Shown: positions 11,618 to 33,140 of the stretch, piece after piece
Layout: every line of letters begins with the position of its first letter
Numbering within the stretch: position 1 is the first letter of the stretch
NCBI GenBank assembly: GCA_021613335.1
Contig: JAJTWR010000231.1
Coordinates: 2,330,501-2,394,500 of the forward strand
Direction of reading: 5' to 3'
Length of the DNA stretch: 64,000 nt
Source of the DNA: Whitmania pigra
Taxonomy: Eukaryota; Annelida; Clitellata; Hirudinida; Haemopidae
Notes under the pieces: generated by a model
Told to the model about the DNA's origin: nothing
The model's database searches: none
What the model saw: only the letters and a program-made list of their open reading frames with translations
Position numbers and translations under genes: made by a program

Positions 11618-14600
11618 TCAGGACTTTGTGAAGTTGGACTGAGAACATTTCTTTTGCAAATAACTAGAAGGAAAAAAGCACAATTAAAAAAATGTACCTT
11701 TGATATTCCTTTTGGTTGCCCATTTTTTTCATTAATTGAAACTTGACTTATAACTTCACACATGAGAAAATGTTTTCCTGTGCTGGTAATTTTGACTTTT
11801 ATCATGCGACCCATCCAATCGCCATCCATCGGGACAAGCACCTTTAACATCAATTTATGAATTAGCTCTTCTTAATACTGCCAATTCTTCAGCATATGAA
11901 AAACTCTGAATAAATGGCATTGCAATTATCTTACTTGGTCATAACTCTTGTTGTGTGCAACAAAAAATCTTTTGTCATGGGAAATCTCAGTGACAAGAAC
12001 ATTTTGAACTAAGTCCACCTATAAAATATTTAATAGTTGGCTAGTTACTCATTAAGCATTTAACATTAAAGCATTACAATTTTCTTCAATAAATTATCTC
12101 TGTAAATTATCTGTAGAAAAAATCCTTAATCTTTGGGAGAATACCCGTTACACATATTATTATTATTATCAAACATACCTTGTTATCATAAGTTGTGTAA
12201 GAATTGAAAAGGTCAGAGACCATTTTGGTTCTTCTTTTGACCTTTTAGAACAAAATATGAATTCAAATATTAGTTCAATTCAGAAATTATAAAGACTTGC
12301 ACCTTGATAGGTTTGGATTCCAACCTATTTTACCCTTTATGTTAAAAAATCATCATCACTTAAATAAAAAGCATTAGTTAGGCCTTCACCTCTGTTGTTG
12401 GCACTCTATCCATCTTTGCAGCAACAGTTCCTGGTCGAGGAAAAAACTGGTTTATGAAAAGACTTGGAAACTTGTACTCCTTGATTAGGTCCAAAGTATC
12501 ATTTAAGTCCTGTTTAGAAGTAATTGTAACTTCATTTATATAGCACCATATGCATAGCATCAGAGGCACTTCTTGTAACCATTTATATAGTGCAGTGCAG
12601 GCTGGGTCGAACACGACACATTACGACTGTTGCCATTACCGCCGTATGCAGGCGCGTAACCCATTTGGCTAACCTGCACGCCCAATTAGAAGAAGTTCAA
12701 TTAATCATTAAAGTCCAACTTTAAAACAAAGTATTAAAATTATAAAACAGTAGTAAATAAATAATTTGGTTCTTGCCTCCTCTGTTTCTCCAGGAAAACC
12801 ACAAATGACATCTGTAGCTACAGTAATATTTGGAACTCTGTATGGAAATATTCACCCCATTTAATTTTAATGCAAGAAAATATCGCCTTCATTAAGCACA
12901 TTTACAGTTATTAAACATTTTAACAATTAGTTTAATTGCTGACAAACATTAAAACTAGAACGTAACACACCAATTTCATTCTAAATGGCAAATCACCTTT
13001 CTTTTAGGAAGTCAACAACATGCTTGAAATCATCTCTGCAGTATTCTCTTCTCATGCCCATCAGAACACTATCAGAACCACTCTGAACTGGAACATGAAG
13101 AAATGAGTAAACTCTTGGGTGGTTCAAAATCTTGGCCATCTCCTATGAACAAAATAGCTTATTTTTAGACTTTAATTGGATCATGTCAGGCTAAGAAAAT
13201 GATTATCATTTCATTTAATGAATTGCTTCATTTAAACCCACTTCCAAATGTTCAAGAATGTAAGGGGGGTTAGTCATTCCAAGTCGGACCATGCACCCTT
13301 CGGGTATAACATCCACCAGCTTCCACAGTAGTTGGGGCAGAGTGACTCCAATGTCTTTACCATAAGCTCCAAGATCCTCAGAGGTTAGCCATATTTCTAC
13401 CACACCCTCTGAAAAAATTGAAAAAAAATTAGCAAATCATGAATTATTTTACCATTTATAAATTTCATCCATTCATCCACCCACACATCATATTAGAGCC
13501 TAATGCAAGGAAGTTAGGCATTTGAATCATATTTCAATTATTTTTCGAGCAGAAATGCAAGAATTTATAAAATGGCGGCACACAAATAAGTGAGGAAAAC
13601 AGTGAATAAATAAACCGTATTTACATTTAAACATTATTTAAACTTAAACAGTATTTACAGTCAAAATCTAGGAAACTCACCATGTCAATATTTTTCAATG
13701 ACAAATAACTTTACTCATTTTCCTTAATCATCTAACCCATTTAAAACCAAAAGTAAACACGGAATGAAGTTGCATAGATGACAAACCCTGAAATGACTGA
13801 AGGGCCCTCTCCACAATCTCATCAGGTTGATAACTTCCAAGCTCTCCTCTAGCATGTTTTGTTTTGCAGTAAGTGCACTGGTTCAGACAACTGCATCAAT
13901 GAGGATTACTAATTGTAACATTTGAAATCAAAAATACCTTGATGAATATTCAATAACTAAACATAAAATAAAAAACCACAACCATAAAAACCTAAAATAT
14001 GTTCAATAAACTAATGCAAATCATACTTTATAATGCACAAACTCACCCAGTGTTGATGGCAATGATTTCAATGAGAGGATTTTTCCTGACTTTTGGTAAA
14101 TTCAATGAAGCTCCACCCACCTTCTTTCCTTCAATTTTCTTCTTTCCCATGAGTCTCACAGTGTGGCCTTAATAACAGTTTAGATAAAATAAAGCATTTA
14201 AAAGTCAAATAAAAAGATTATAATTAAAATTGTTTTATTTTATTCTGAAGCTTGTAAAGCAAACAAGCTCGAAAGATAAGTTGTGCATATTAGAAAAAAA
14301 ATGCAGCCAATATTTAAGAATCACAAACCTTTAAGAGTCTCCTCAACAACTTCAACAATTCGATCAATCTGCTGCACACCAACAACACTAAAACCCTGAA
14401 ATGCATTGTTACAGTGACTAGCAAGCAGCATGATGTATTTATTACGGCTTATACAGCTGATTAATAAGTCAGAAAAAGGTTATTGAAAAAGCAGCAAGTA
14501 GATACCTTGCAACACATTAACTCCAAATTACCTGAAGATAAGATGTCTTTGGTTGACCCTGTGGAACGCAACCGGCCAAAACGACATGTTTGTTCAGCCT

Positions 14601-15635
14601 GCGAGCCTCTAGTATTTCATTTCTAAAGTGATCTTCTGATGGGTTTTTGACAGTGCAGCTATTGAGTAACCAGAGATCTGCAGACATTTTGTCATCTGCC
14701 AAAATAAAAAGCAACAACTGCAATACCTAGCATCTTAATACAATCACTAAGGTTATGAAATGTTTTATTGCCTGGTAGAAAAATACAAGCCATTGAATCA
14801 AGAACTATGCAAGGCAGGTATTGATGATTGCAACCAATCCATTTAAATAGAGTATTTACATATCTAACCTACAATGATGTACCCAAATGAAGCCAACTGC
14901 CCCATCATATATTCACTATCTGAGTTATTGTGACTGCAACCCCATGTTTTAACATAAACCTTTTGAGTACCTAAGAAAAACAAGTAGAAATCAGATGTTT
15001 GTTAATAAATTATTTCACTTTTAAATAGCAATTCATACATAACAATTCAATTCACAACTAACACCACAAACATTTTCAACAATTGTTTAAAAAGCTAACA
15101 ATTTAACATAATTGATAAACTTTGTCATGTTTCAAACTATTGACATGCAATTCGAAAATCTTGATTTTACCTGGAATAATGCTGTCTCCTATAGGGGGGT
15201 TATATCCGTCAGTATTGTCAGAAGTTTGGCAATTTTTTTTCTTGTGTTTTTTGGGCACAACAGAAACTCTAGGGAGTCTCTGGGTCTCAGCAAAATCTAA
15301 TGCAATGTCTTCTATATCCTCTAATTCACAGGTATCTCCTTAAATAAGACTACTAAGCAAACTTTTGAAGAACAATCAACAATAAAAATAATAACATTTA
15401 ATTAAAGTTTTATAGTTCAGCTCTCCAATAGCTTAGCATTTTAGCCAAAGTGAGACACGAAAAATCAAGAAAAGATAGTCGCAATTTATTCAAAGCGCGT
15501 TGTCATACATATACAAATAAAGCAACATAATTTTCATAACTTACCTATTAAATTATTAAATCCATTCGTATACAGCCAAGAATCAGATGCATTGTCCTTA
15601 TCATTAAAACCGACACCACATTCATTCATGTCCAT
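11618..15635 (-). CDS. CDKAL1: threonylcarbamoyladenosine tRNA methylthiotransferase CDKAL1
   Basis: Radical-SAM enzyme that adds a methylthio group to t6A37 of lysine tRNA. Coding exons: 15635-15545, 15338-15171, 14970-14869, 14695-14532, 14395-14329, 14167-14047, 13890-13787, 13408-13242, 13142-12997, 12837-12777, 12509-12390, 12241-12179, 12018-11935, 11841-11698, 11638-11618; they join to 540 codons (human 579). The N-terminal MTTase domain has its three cluster cysteines ([23 protein letters not shown]), the radical-SAM CxxxCxxC is CLNQCTYC (about residues 239-246), then [24 protein letters not shown] and [11 protein letters not shown]; a TRAM domain follows (TGKHFL). Start: the ATG at 15635, 19 bp after an upstream stop. 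The intron after exon 10 has a GC donor. The stop comes six codons into the last exon, so the C-terminal membrane anchor of the vertebrate enzyme is absent in this model. Confidence 0.93.
12530..12684 (-). mobile_element. tRNA-derived SINE, tail type 1
   Basis: Lies in a CDKAL1 intron. Read on the minus strand it begins with a tRNA-like head (box A ttagccaaatgg, box B ggttcgaa-like 'gttcgacccagcc' with tgtcgtg before it) and ends in the tail with cctctgatgctatgcatatgg and gctatataaatgaagttac. The same tail follows the head at 47190-47375. Confidence 0.85.
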
Positions 15636-15639
15636 TTGT

Positions 15640-16150
15640 TAAGCGCTGAAACCATAAACCCTATAATTACTTTAAAAATACTTATAAATTGTCATTCCTA
15701 GTAAACTTGGTCATACTTGAAGCGAGGGAATTTTTGAACGATATTATACCATAAACATATATAAGTACACGTTTCTTTACATAGAAATTAAATAAATTAT
15801 TTACCATTGATAACCAAACTACTTTACAAAAACATTTAAATTTAAAAAAAGTTATTTTAAGTTTTTAATAGCATAAAATTATTTGAAGTATTGGCTGGTT
15901 GTTCCTTTTGAATAACTATTATTCCATTAAGCTTCTCCATCTATTCATTTTTTATTTTTCGATTATTGAGCTGCTTATATGGTGTATACTTTTACAGGGC
16001 AAGTAAGCATAACTTATAATAAAATTTTCGTTTGATGTTTCATTTTTGGAATAATTTCTATTTTCACAATTGGAATTTTAAATCTTAAATTTAATAAATT
16101 TAACCGTGTACAATGAACTTGGTTTGGTTGAATATATGGATGTTAATTTC
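15640..16150. other. probable CDKAL1 promoter side; no gene
   Basis: Upstream of the CDKAL1 start on the minus strand and of the TTC32-like exons on the plus strand. I see no clear TATA box or other element. Confidence 0.3.
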
Positions 16151-16154
16151 TAAG

Positions 16155-16589
16155 AAGCCATTCACTGCTTCAGTAGAGCTTTGGACCTCCTTGGACATGC
16201 TGCACCTATTTACAATCATGGCTTAATTTACTAGAGACTAGGTAACATGAAATCCTTTTATACACTATCTAAAATTATTTGATACTGCGCTACTACTTAA
16301 AACACAATAAACCATTCATTAGTATTTATATTATGTTCAGCTTGGAGCATGGTGAACTAGTGATGTTTTCCAACCCATATTTTGGTCACATGCAACTGTT
16401 TTGAAGCAGTCATCTTTTGAATGACTTAAGCTATTAATATTTATGTAACTTTACTGATTTTCAGGTGAATTTCATGAAGCTATAAGGGACATGAATAATG
16501 CCTTGGCCATAGACCCAGAGTTCCAATGTGCAGCTTGCAGAGATGCTATGCTCCATTTCATGCAGAATGAAATTCTGTTTATATTATAA
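16155..16589 (+). pseudogene. TTC32-like tetratricopeptide fragment with in-frame TAG
   Basis: Two exons on the plus strand, 16155-16241 and 16465-16589, join in phase (G|GT) and read as a TPR protein close to the last third of vertebrate TTC32. Exon one reads EAIHCFSRALDLLGHAAPIYNHGLIY, then a TAG stop at 16232-16234, then RLG; exon two continues EFHEAIRDMNNALAIDPEF and ends in TAA. The stop sits exactly where the family has the Tyr of 'LILYRLG'. Acceptors are tttctaag and tttcag, the donor is G|gtaaca. No upstream exons were recognised. Either a decayed gene, a sequence error at one base, or an allele with a stop. Confidence 0.65.
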
Positions 16590-16599
16590 TATCCCCTAT

Positions 16600-18600
16600 T
16601 AACAGAGTTTAATAAATATTTCAAATGTCATAATTTCATAAGATTTTACTGTTCTTATCTGAAAATTTTTGCTTGAATTAGCATATTCATAATCACACCA
16701 TCATGTGTTTTGAAAGCATAAACTAAAAATAAAAATGATGTAGCGATAATGATAAAACTTCAACAATTCATAAAATAGATTCATAAAGTAGCTTATGTAA
16801 GCTGCAAAAGGACTCAAAATATTTTATGGCTAATTTTCTAAATAATATGTAAAATGCAATGCCAACAGCAATCCCAAAACATGAAACTGAAACGGCATGT
16901 CGTGAGGGACATGACACTTCCTCAAACATTTTAGTGCCAAAGTTAACAGCAGCTCCTTGATGATGCTTCTTTCAGGAGAGGCCCACTGATGGACGTATAA
17001 TGTGAGCTAAGACAAATAGTATATTTTAAAAATTTGTTTGTACAAATTCATGCAAACATGTGGCAGTTAGTGAATCTTTATCTAGCAGATCTTTGATCCG
17101 ACATCAAAATTGGTAAATAGTGAATTGCCTACAGGAATGATGTTATTCTTGTGTTAAGAACTTCTAAATGACTCCTTCGAACCAAATAACGTACGAACTG
17201 AATCGATGTTACAAGATGTTGCAATCACATACTTTCACGTAAATATTAGTTGAAGGTTAAGTTCACAATAAGATAATCGGCATGGCGAGGTATGAACGGC
17301 TCAACAAGCAAATATTTCTCACTTAAACGGTCCCGCTAATATAGAATCACACAACCAAAATTTAACAAATACTGCAAGCTGACCGTGGGCGCTAAACTGG
17401 TCAAAACACTGTCTATTCGTGATTAGCATAAAATTGCGCCCAAAATCATGGCTCATAATTCCAATAAGGCCTATTAGTAAAGGAAAAATTCACATAATCA
17501 CCTGAAAGCCACAAGTCTACCAAAACGATGAGTTACATGAAAAGGTGATTGCAATCAACTTGGCAATCTCTTAAAGTCACTTCTAGAATGCATTTGCAAT
17601 TCACCCTCCAGAAGACAGACTTTTATTGGAATGAAATCAACATACAACAATCCTTTCCATGCTCATTATTAACAATTCACAATAATCAACATGTGAGGAC
17701 TAGCTGAAAACCCCAAACTGAGTGGCTTAAGCCAACCGAGAGGACAAGGTAAAGGGCATTGAATAAAAATTGTTCTATCTGCATCAACTATTGGTAGAAA
17801 GTCCCATCCAAATCAAAACCTAAGCAGGCATTGAGTCACTTACAAACAAGTCTAATTTAAATATAATTTAATAATGTCTAAGTATAACTGACTTGCACAT
17901 TTCTATGGAATACTTTGACCATTGGGTAAATGAACCTGAGGAAAGAAATTATAATTGAAACTGCTGTGCAGACTGCAGTCAACTGAGGTGCCAGCATAAA
18001 ATGACCTAATAGGCACACAGCATTTATCATTGGCCAATCGTCACGTGTTCTGGATGATATCTATAAACCATTCCAAACAGAAAAATAGCTCAAATTTAAG
18101 ATTGAACACAAAGAATAAATGACATTCGAATGCCTCATACAAATGTAAAAATTACAAAAGCAGCTAGCCCACATTTGATAATCCAAATAATCATGCTAGG
18201 ACTTCCACTAGCAAACAATTAATATAGAAACAATGTTATCCTATTATTTTGTAATTCTATAGGAAATGTTTGTTACACAACATCATTACAGACCATCGGT
18301 TATCACCGAAAAAACAGCACAAATTTAATCAATTTCCTTGAACCAGGTCAAAATGATCAATCAGGAGCAATCTACACAATCAAAATATACAAATACATGA
18401 GCCAGCTGTAAAGGTCGACTACATAAATAAATGACATATAGCTCGATGAACATGCAGAGTAATATATAATTAATATATTATAATCAAACGAAATAATTTC
18501 ATAAAAAATATAACAGCAAGAGTAATAATACAAATAATAGATACAATGAACAGCAGCAGCAAATTTCAGGAACAGCACCATTCCCGTCAGAAAGAATTTC
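16600..18600. other. intergenic or 3' UTR of the phosphotransferase gene
   Basis: No open frame with domain or splice support. The part next to 18608 must contain the 3' UTR of the minus-strand phosphotransferase gene. I looked for a SECIS-like element by eye and cannot claim one. Confidence 0.4.
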
Positions 18601-18607
18601 CAGAATT

Positions 18608-21600
18608 TTAATTGCTTCTTCTTGTGATGGTAAACACATTTATTTTATAATGCTTTGCTAGCTCAGTCACCTGGAAATGCATAACAAAATTAATTTAGAG
18701 CCCACGTTCACCTGAACGATAAAACATTTACAAATAAAGGTTATCTAAGATGAATGAAGACATTTCACCCACAACTCACAAGTGGCTAAAATTTAGTTGT
18801 AGGAATACAATATCCTCCCACATGCGGGTATAGGAATGCAATATCAACCTATATGCAATACCATAACAGATGTCTTAATACAACATGCCTTTAAAAGAAA
18901 ATGTGAATACCTTAGAATAAAAACAATATCCCTTCGGCAAGCCATATATTATATATATTGGTTTATGTTATACCAACAAATACTGGACTTTCATTTAATC
19001 TGAGAATTGTTAAGTTGCCAACAATTCAACTGATAGGAAACAACAATTACAAAGCACTTTTTAAAAGTTAAATAATTTCAATCCAAAAATTCAAGAAATG
19101 AAAGTAATTATGATGAATGGTAACATAACATAGCCTTACAATTATAACATCGTTAACACATTTAAAATGGCTCACTAATGCAAAAAATTATAACCAATAA
19201 TGTAACTTTAACAAAGACATCATTGTTGCTGTTATTAGTAACCTTATTATCAAACCACAAATAACTAACCACTCCCACTCCATAATGCAGGTGAACCAGC
19301 AAGGTGACGAAAAAGTAAGCAATGAGGAGATATGATTCCAGAGCACCAATGTCCCACACTGCAATCATCATCAGGAGAGGAAACATCGGAAGCAACAACC
19401 AGTTGAAGGCCATAGCCCTGGTCTGACTCATACCACTGACAATGCAGCGACACTGTTTGACAAAAATTACTTAAGTCAGTACACATCAATATACCATCCA
19501 CTAGTAGCGATTATGAAATCAAAATAAGCATTGGAAAATGAAGAAATCAAAGTAAATTCGCTCTGACAAAACACTCACTAGACATAAGCAAAACATTATT
19601 ATCATGTTAAGTGATCATGTTAATGCAGTGACTCACTGTTATGTTGGAATAAATGGTACCAAATGTGAGCAGAAATAATCGAGGATGTTTGTCGATAATG
19701 CGACTGGGAGAAAGAAGGATCCAGGCTGTGAACAGGGCATACTCAAGGACCAGGGGCAGGAGGGGTCGAACACATTCCACAAAAGAAAACATCTTGCCTG
19801 TCTTGTCTTTATAGGACCTTAGCAATTACATTAACTTAAATTAACATTATTCCACATTCCTTGAGATCACAAATTAATTCAACCATCCATTCATTAAATA
19901 ATGAGAATCTCAGCCGCACCAAGGCACAAAATTGTAACTCCATTTGTCATGGTCATCTTACCTGTACACGTTCCATGCGCACAATGGCACCCCCGTAATC
20001 CAAACAGAAACTGAAAGAAAGATATTCCATTGTATAAAATAAATGAAAATCTAAAAGAAAATTACTTATGACTTACAATGTACAAATATTTCAAAGACTT
20101 GTGCCAGTGTCAAGCCAACTTGGGACACATTCATTTTGCAGAACTGATGGCCCCAGAAATAAGCCAACAGGTAAATCAATGTCATACCCTGCAAAATTTT
20201 AATGTAAAAATATAAAATTTGTATAATAGATTGATAAGATCTGTTGCTATCTGTTGCAATTCACTTTCTTAAAGCTTTGAAGAACAAGTAACTATCTTAA
20301 CAGCCTGTAATTCTTTAAATTAATAGGGTTTTTGTTATTCTTAATTTGTTATCAGTTCAGCCTCATTCTCTGAATAAAGTAATCTTTAAATGTTACAAAC
20401 TTCATAATATTTGGAAGAATCGACAAACGAAATGATCAGAGAGAAATGAAGTTTGAATGTTAATTGGCCCAATGAACTTCAAAGATTCAAGTTGACATTT
20501 GAATAAGCAGTCATTCAGTACGTAGGTGGGCTCATAAATCAATTAATGATTGATCAGTACGACATTCCTTCAAAGCTAGCAACTTACCACTTGGCTGATG
20601 TCATAACCCCAGGGCAGATATAGCACACCCGTGTTGTATTTCTCCCAGTGGGTCAAAAAGAACATGAAAGTCACAGCCAGCATGACCCAATACAGTCTTT
20701 CAGGAGGCAGATCGCTGTCACCCCTGCCAAACAAGGAATAAAGACAAATGGGCATGAGGATGGAAGCCCAACTATCGAGTCCGTGGTCCATCAGTTCGCC
20801 AAGTGGTGAACTGCTCCCCGTTCTTCTTGCCTGTTTCCCATCTGTGCCATCTAAAAATGTTAGCTTGTAATGTAAGACAATTACAATTAGCAATTTATTT
20901 AATTGCATATATTTTATTGTTTCATCCTCAGTGATATTTCAAGTGTTTCCAATCTCTTCAAAAGTATCCAGCTCATATCCAATAACATCTTACCAATAAC
21001 AACACTAACAACTTACCCAACTGATGTGCCAAGAAGAAACTTAATGACGCAACAAGAAAAACCATATTTGGAATGGGAGGATATTGTGGCCTTGAATCAT
21101 CCGAGGCATAATATTCTGAATCAAAAATTACAAACAGAGATGTGGAGAACACTATCAGTGAGAAGCCCAAGCACGTCAGAACATTTGGAGCAATCCAGAG
21201 TGGATAAAACTGTATCAATAACATTTGAATTTGAAAGTCAATGACTTTAATAAAAAACCCCTTGAAATTATTAATTTGTATTTAGCCAATTTTTGAGTGC
21301 CTTATATATCTGAATAGGATATCAAGGCACTTCTTAATCGATCCACCATTTATATAGCGCCCTGATTCGATGGCACTCCCTGGCGGTGCGAGTTCATTGC
21401 GAACACGACACATTGCTTTCACTGCCGTTTGCGGGCATGCAACCCTCTGAGCCAACTCGCATGCCAATACAAACTCAATAATACCATTACTAGGATATCA
21501 TCGTCAGCAACACAAAATAATAATCTCTTTTCTATTCAACTCCCTCCCATTATTGCCAACTAATAAATCTCCAAGATTTTAATAATATAAGCATACATCC

Positions 21601-22054
21601 AATTAGATTTAAATTGCAATCAAGACTTTCACAAAGCGTGAAAGAAGTGATTGAACTGTGTCAACAAAAATTCAAAGATTTAGTTTTTGCATAGACGCTC
21701 ACCTGGACAAGCCAATTCCAGAAAGGATGCATAACATAGTTGCTTAACGGACTGGTGTCGATAGAATTGTACTGAAATTAAAATCACTTTGGCGAAATTG
21801 CATTTAAAAAGTTAATAAATATCAAAAATCAAAAACTTCTGAAAACAACTGAGATATTAATGCCTGCGAGCACTTAGGCATGTGGTCAATGTTTTGAAAG
21901 ATGTAAATGATTCCTAAAGCGATCGAAAGGTTGTCATGCTTTAATGCTTTAAGCTAAAGAAATTTTAATGCCAATAAATGGTTTTCAAAAATCATTAAAC
22001 CTTGTATTTTTCAAAACCGGCGAGAACATCTTTCGAAAGATACCTATTAGCCAT
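18608..22054 (-). CDS. EPT1: ethanolaminephosphotransferase 1 (EPT1/SELENOI type)
   Basis: Transfers phosphoethanolamine from CDP-ethanolamine to diacylglycerol in the ER/Golgi membrane, the last step of the Kennedy pathway to phosphatidylethanolamine. Exons: 22054-22001, 21771-21703, 21209-21017, 20850-20588, 20188-20077, 20010-19962, 19817-19637, 19452-19270, 18670-18608; joined length 388 codons (human 397). The N-terminus MANRYLSKDVLAGFEKYK matches the family start. The CDP-alcohol phosphotransferase signature DGxxARx8Gx3Dx3D is complete (DGKQARR...GELMDHGLDS, about residues 109-131), followed by HWEKYNTGVLYLPWGYD and several membrane helices. The last exon ends ...ITRRSN and a TAA exactly before the place where vertebrate SELENOI has its selenocysteine and a short tail. 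Confidence 0.94.
21290..21465 (-). mobile_element. tRNA-derived SINE, tail type 2
   Basis: In an intron of the phosphotransferase gene. Minus-strand head with box A-like gagttggctcagagggttgc and box B-like tgtcgtgttcgcaa, then ggtggatcgattaagaagtgccttg, cctattcagata and taaggcactcaaaaattggc. It shares the tail with copies at 29560, 35195 and 57400. Confidence 0.8.
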
Positions 22055-22059
22055 CTTAA

Positions 22060-23970
22060 TAGCAACACCACAGACCCAAACGAGGAGGTTGCTAACTGGA
22101 ATAAAGTTCACAGACAAATCGTGGGGTCAAGCTTTAAAACGTTAAAAAAAATTACTTTTTATTATTTCTAGTAAAATTATATTTAATATCATTTGAGTAT
22201 TATTTTACATAACCACAAAATAAAACTCATATTACTTAAATCACAATGTTGATTTGCGCACATAAACGATCACAGATGAAAGAAAAGTGCTAAATCCTGG
22301 TAAATGATGGTCATGTGATTTTCAATACAAATTTCATTAAATAAGGAAGAATTATTTATTGAAGTCACCCCAAAAACAATATTTTGATGCTATATAAGTT
22401 TAGAGATTATTTATTTACATATTTAATATTCTGCGTAATGTTATTGGTAACGTAACTGAACGTTTTCATTGGTCCGTTTAGATCAATGACAAATATTTAA
22501 GACAGATTTAACTTTGACATGCATTTGTAAATGTATTTTAATTTTCTTTGCGATCAATGCCAAACATTTAGTATTTCTACATCCTATGCACAAAATTAGT
22601 TCAGTCTTCTGCTTTGAATTCACCTTTATAGCATACTAGCCGTTTTTCCGACTTTGCCCGATAATAGATTTGCAAATGAATAAACTTCATGTTTAGTATA
22701 AAAATTAGTAAATAAATTACGAATGACAAACGGAATAAGATGGCTACCAAAATAACACTAATATTAAATCATAGATAATCAATAAAAAATGTACATTTTT
22801 AAATTATAAAACGGAAAATTAACAATACAAGCTAAAAACGTTAACGTACTTAATGTATGTTAATTAATATTAATCAGCATGCGCCTAAGCTTTGAAAACG
22901 GCGCTTACGCTCTTGTGAGAATAAGCCCAGAAGAGGTTTTTTAGCAATAAAACGCAAAATAAATTATCGATTTTTTTTCAAAGTAGACTAAACTGACCCA
23001 TAAATGCCAAATTGAAGTCTGATCACAGCAGAAAACTAGAGAAACTGGCGACCATTTTTAAAATTTTTGCGAACTCGCCCAAAATGCCGCCCTTTGGCAA
23101 TTACATTATTACTCTCTTGGTACGCCACTGACAAGGGCGACTCTTGAACACTTTGGCGGAAGACAACACAATGTAACCAGTGGGCTAATTTGGGATGAGA
23201 GGGAGCCAGAGACGTCATGTCAGCATTTTTCAAGGAAAATGTGAGATGACCTTTTTTGGGTCTGGTCCAAAGTAAAAAAAAAGTCAAAGTCTCCCCAAAT
23301 TCCTTGAGGGAGCACAGATAAAAATGTTCGTCGAAAGAGGTAAATTAGTGAAATAATTTTTAATTTTTATTTTATAATAGATTTCTTTAATTTTCCCTCT
23401 CCCTCCCCCCTAAATCCTCCCTTGCACGTGGAGGAATGGAAGGCGGATAACTTAAAACAATTTTTAGATGCATTAGAAATAACAAACTAGGAAGATTTAT
23501 TTCCAGCCCACAATTATTTATGGCCTCGCATGTTTAAGAATGCGACTCCATTGTTTTTCAAAGTCATTTCATTCTGGTTGTTCTTTCATATACATTGTAA
23601 AGTCTTTTCAATTTTGGGTTTGGATTGGTTTACATTTTTAGTTTATGTTTTTCTGCTTCTCAATTGACAGATGTGTCAACTGCTATCAACTATTTCTGTT
23701 TTTCTATTATTTATTAATTTCTATACAATGGAATGTAGAATTGAATACTTTTAGTTTAAACAAAGTTTAAAACTTTATTTGTGAAGTTATTATTTTTTGT
23801 AATTTAGAGTAATTTTGTTCAATCAAAATACGTTAACGCAAAACATTAATTAAAAAAAAAACCAAACAAAGTAAATGTGAGCACGAGCTTCTACCTTATC
23901 AGACTGATCCTCATTGTAAAATTAAATGTGCAAAAGTATTGACAAATGTAAACAAAACAACAAATTAGAG
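22060..23970. other. intergenic, no gene seen
   Basis: Upstream of the phosphotransferase start. Around 23270-23425 lies a sequence with an end ccccctaaatcctcccttg that also occurs at 34485-34502, so a decayed small dispersed element is present. An open frame at 23036-23287 has no domain. Confidence 0.45.
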
Positions 23971-23976
23971 TAATAA

Positions 23977-24250
<274 letters not shown>

Positions 24251-24439
24251 TGATTCTCCGCAAATTTGAAAGATATTTTAAAAAGCAAATGTACTCCTAG
24301 AGTACAGGTACAAGTGTCTAGCATCTCATATCTGCTTTAGTTGCTTTCGTTGTTATTACAGATACATATGCATAAGCACACGCACATACACGAAGATCAG
24401 GAGAAAAAGAAAGTCATTTTGTTATTTTGTGAATGATCA

Positions 24440-32560
<8,121 letters not shown>

Positions 32561-32600
32561 GCTGACTTTATATAAAAGGACCAGCCAATCTATTTTTTAA
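32561..32600 (-). promoter_or_regulatory. TATA-like box before the GPCR start codon
   Basis: On the minus strand tttatataaagtcagc stands directly before the ATG at 32560. It is too close to the ATG to be a normal TATA box unless the leader is extremely short, so the motif may be fortuitous or belong to a leader from an upstream non-coding exon. Confidence 0.2.
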
Positions 32601-33140
32601 AATTAATAGTTAATTGTTGACATTACAGATGCGTTAAGGTGACCAGTGTCGAGAAAAATTGAACTCATTCACATTATTCACAAACCAATTTATAGTAGAT
32701 ATTCTGCTGTGGTTGTCAAACATCTTGGAAGCTTAGAGCGTTGTCTTGAAAGCTTAACATTTTAACCTCATTTTAACTAAAATATTCACGTGAGATTTTG
32801 ACTTGGAAATGAAATGCAAAATGTATATATAACGTTTATAAGCCTTTATTCACAAATAAATTAAAACACACTAATACACAATAAAACACAATAATGACAA
32901 TAATACATTGTTTTGAAATATTTTTAATAAATATTATCTTGAAAAAATAATTTATGTATAAAGTAATAAATTATTTGGTCGTGGGAACAGAATGGAATAT
33001 TATTTATTTGATTTCAAATACCTTCAAAAAGACTGTAAATTACGTCAGCCTCTCTTTGAAACCCAAATAAGGGCCACGATGACGACGATGGCGACGATGA
33101 TAATGGTAATCATGATTTTGTTTGTGACGATTAATGATCG

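Noticed and set aside
33050..33126. Hydrophobic minus-strand peptide (KIMITIIIVAIVVIVALIWV) resembling a C-terminal membrane anchor
   Set aside because: It is encoded by a degenerate (GAT/GAC)n-like simple repeat, has no start or acceptor, and runs into the end of the hAT element.
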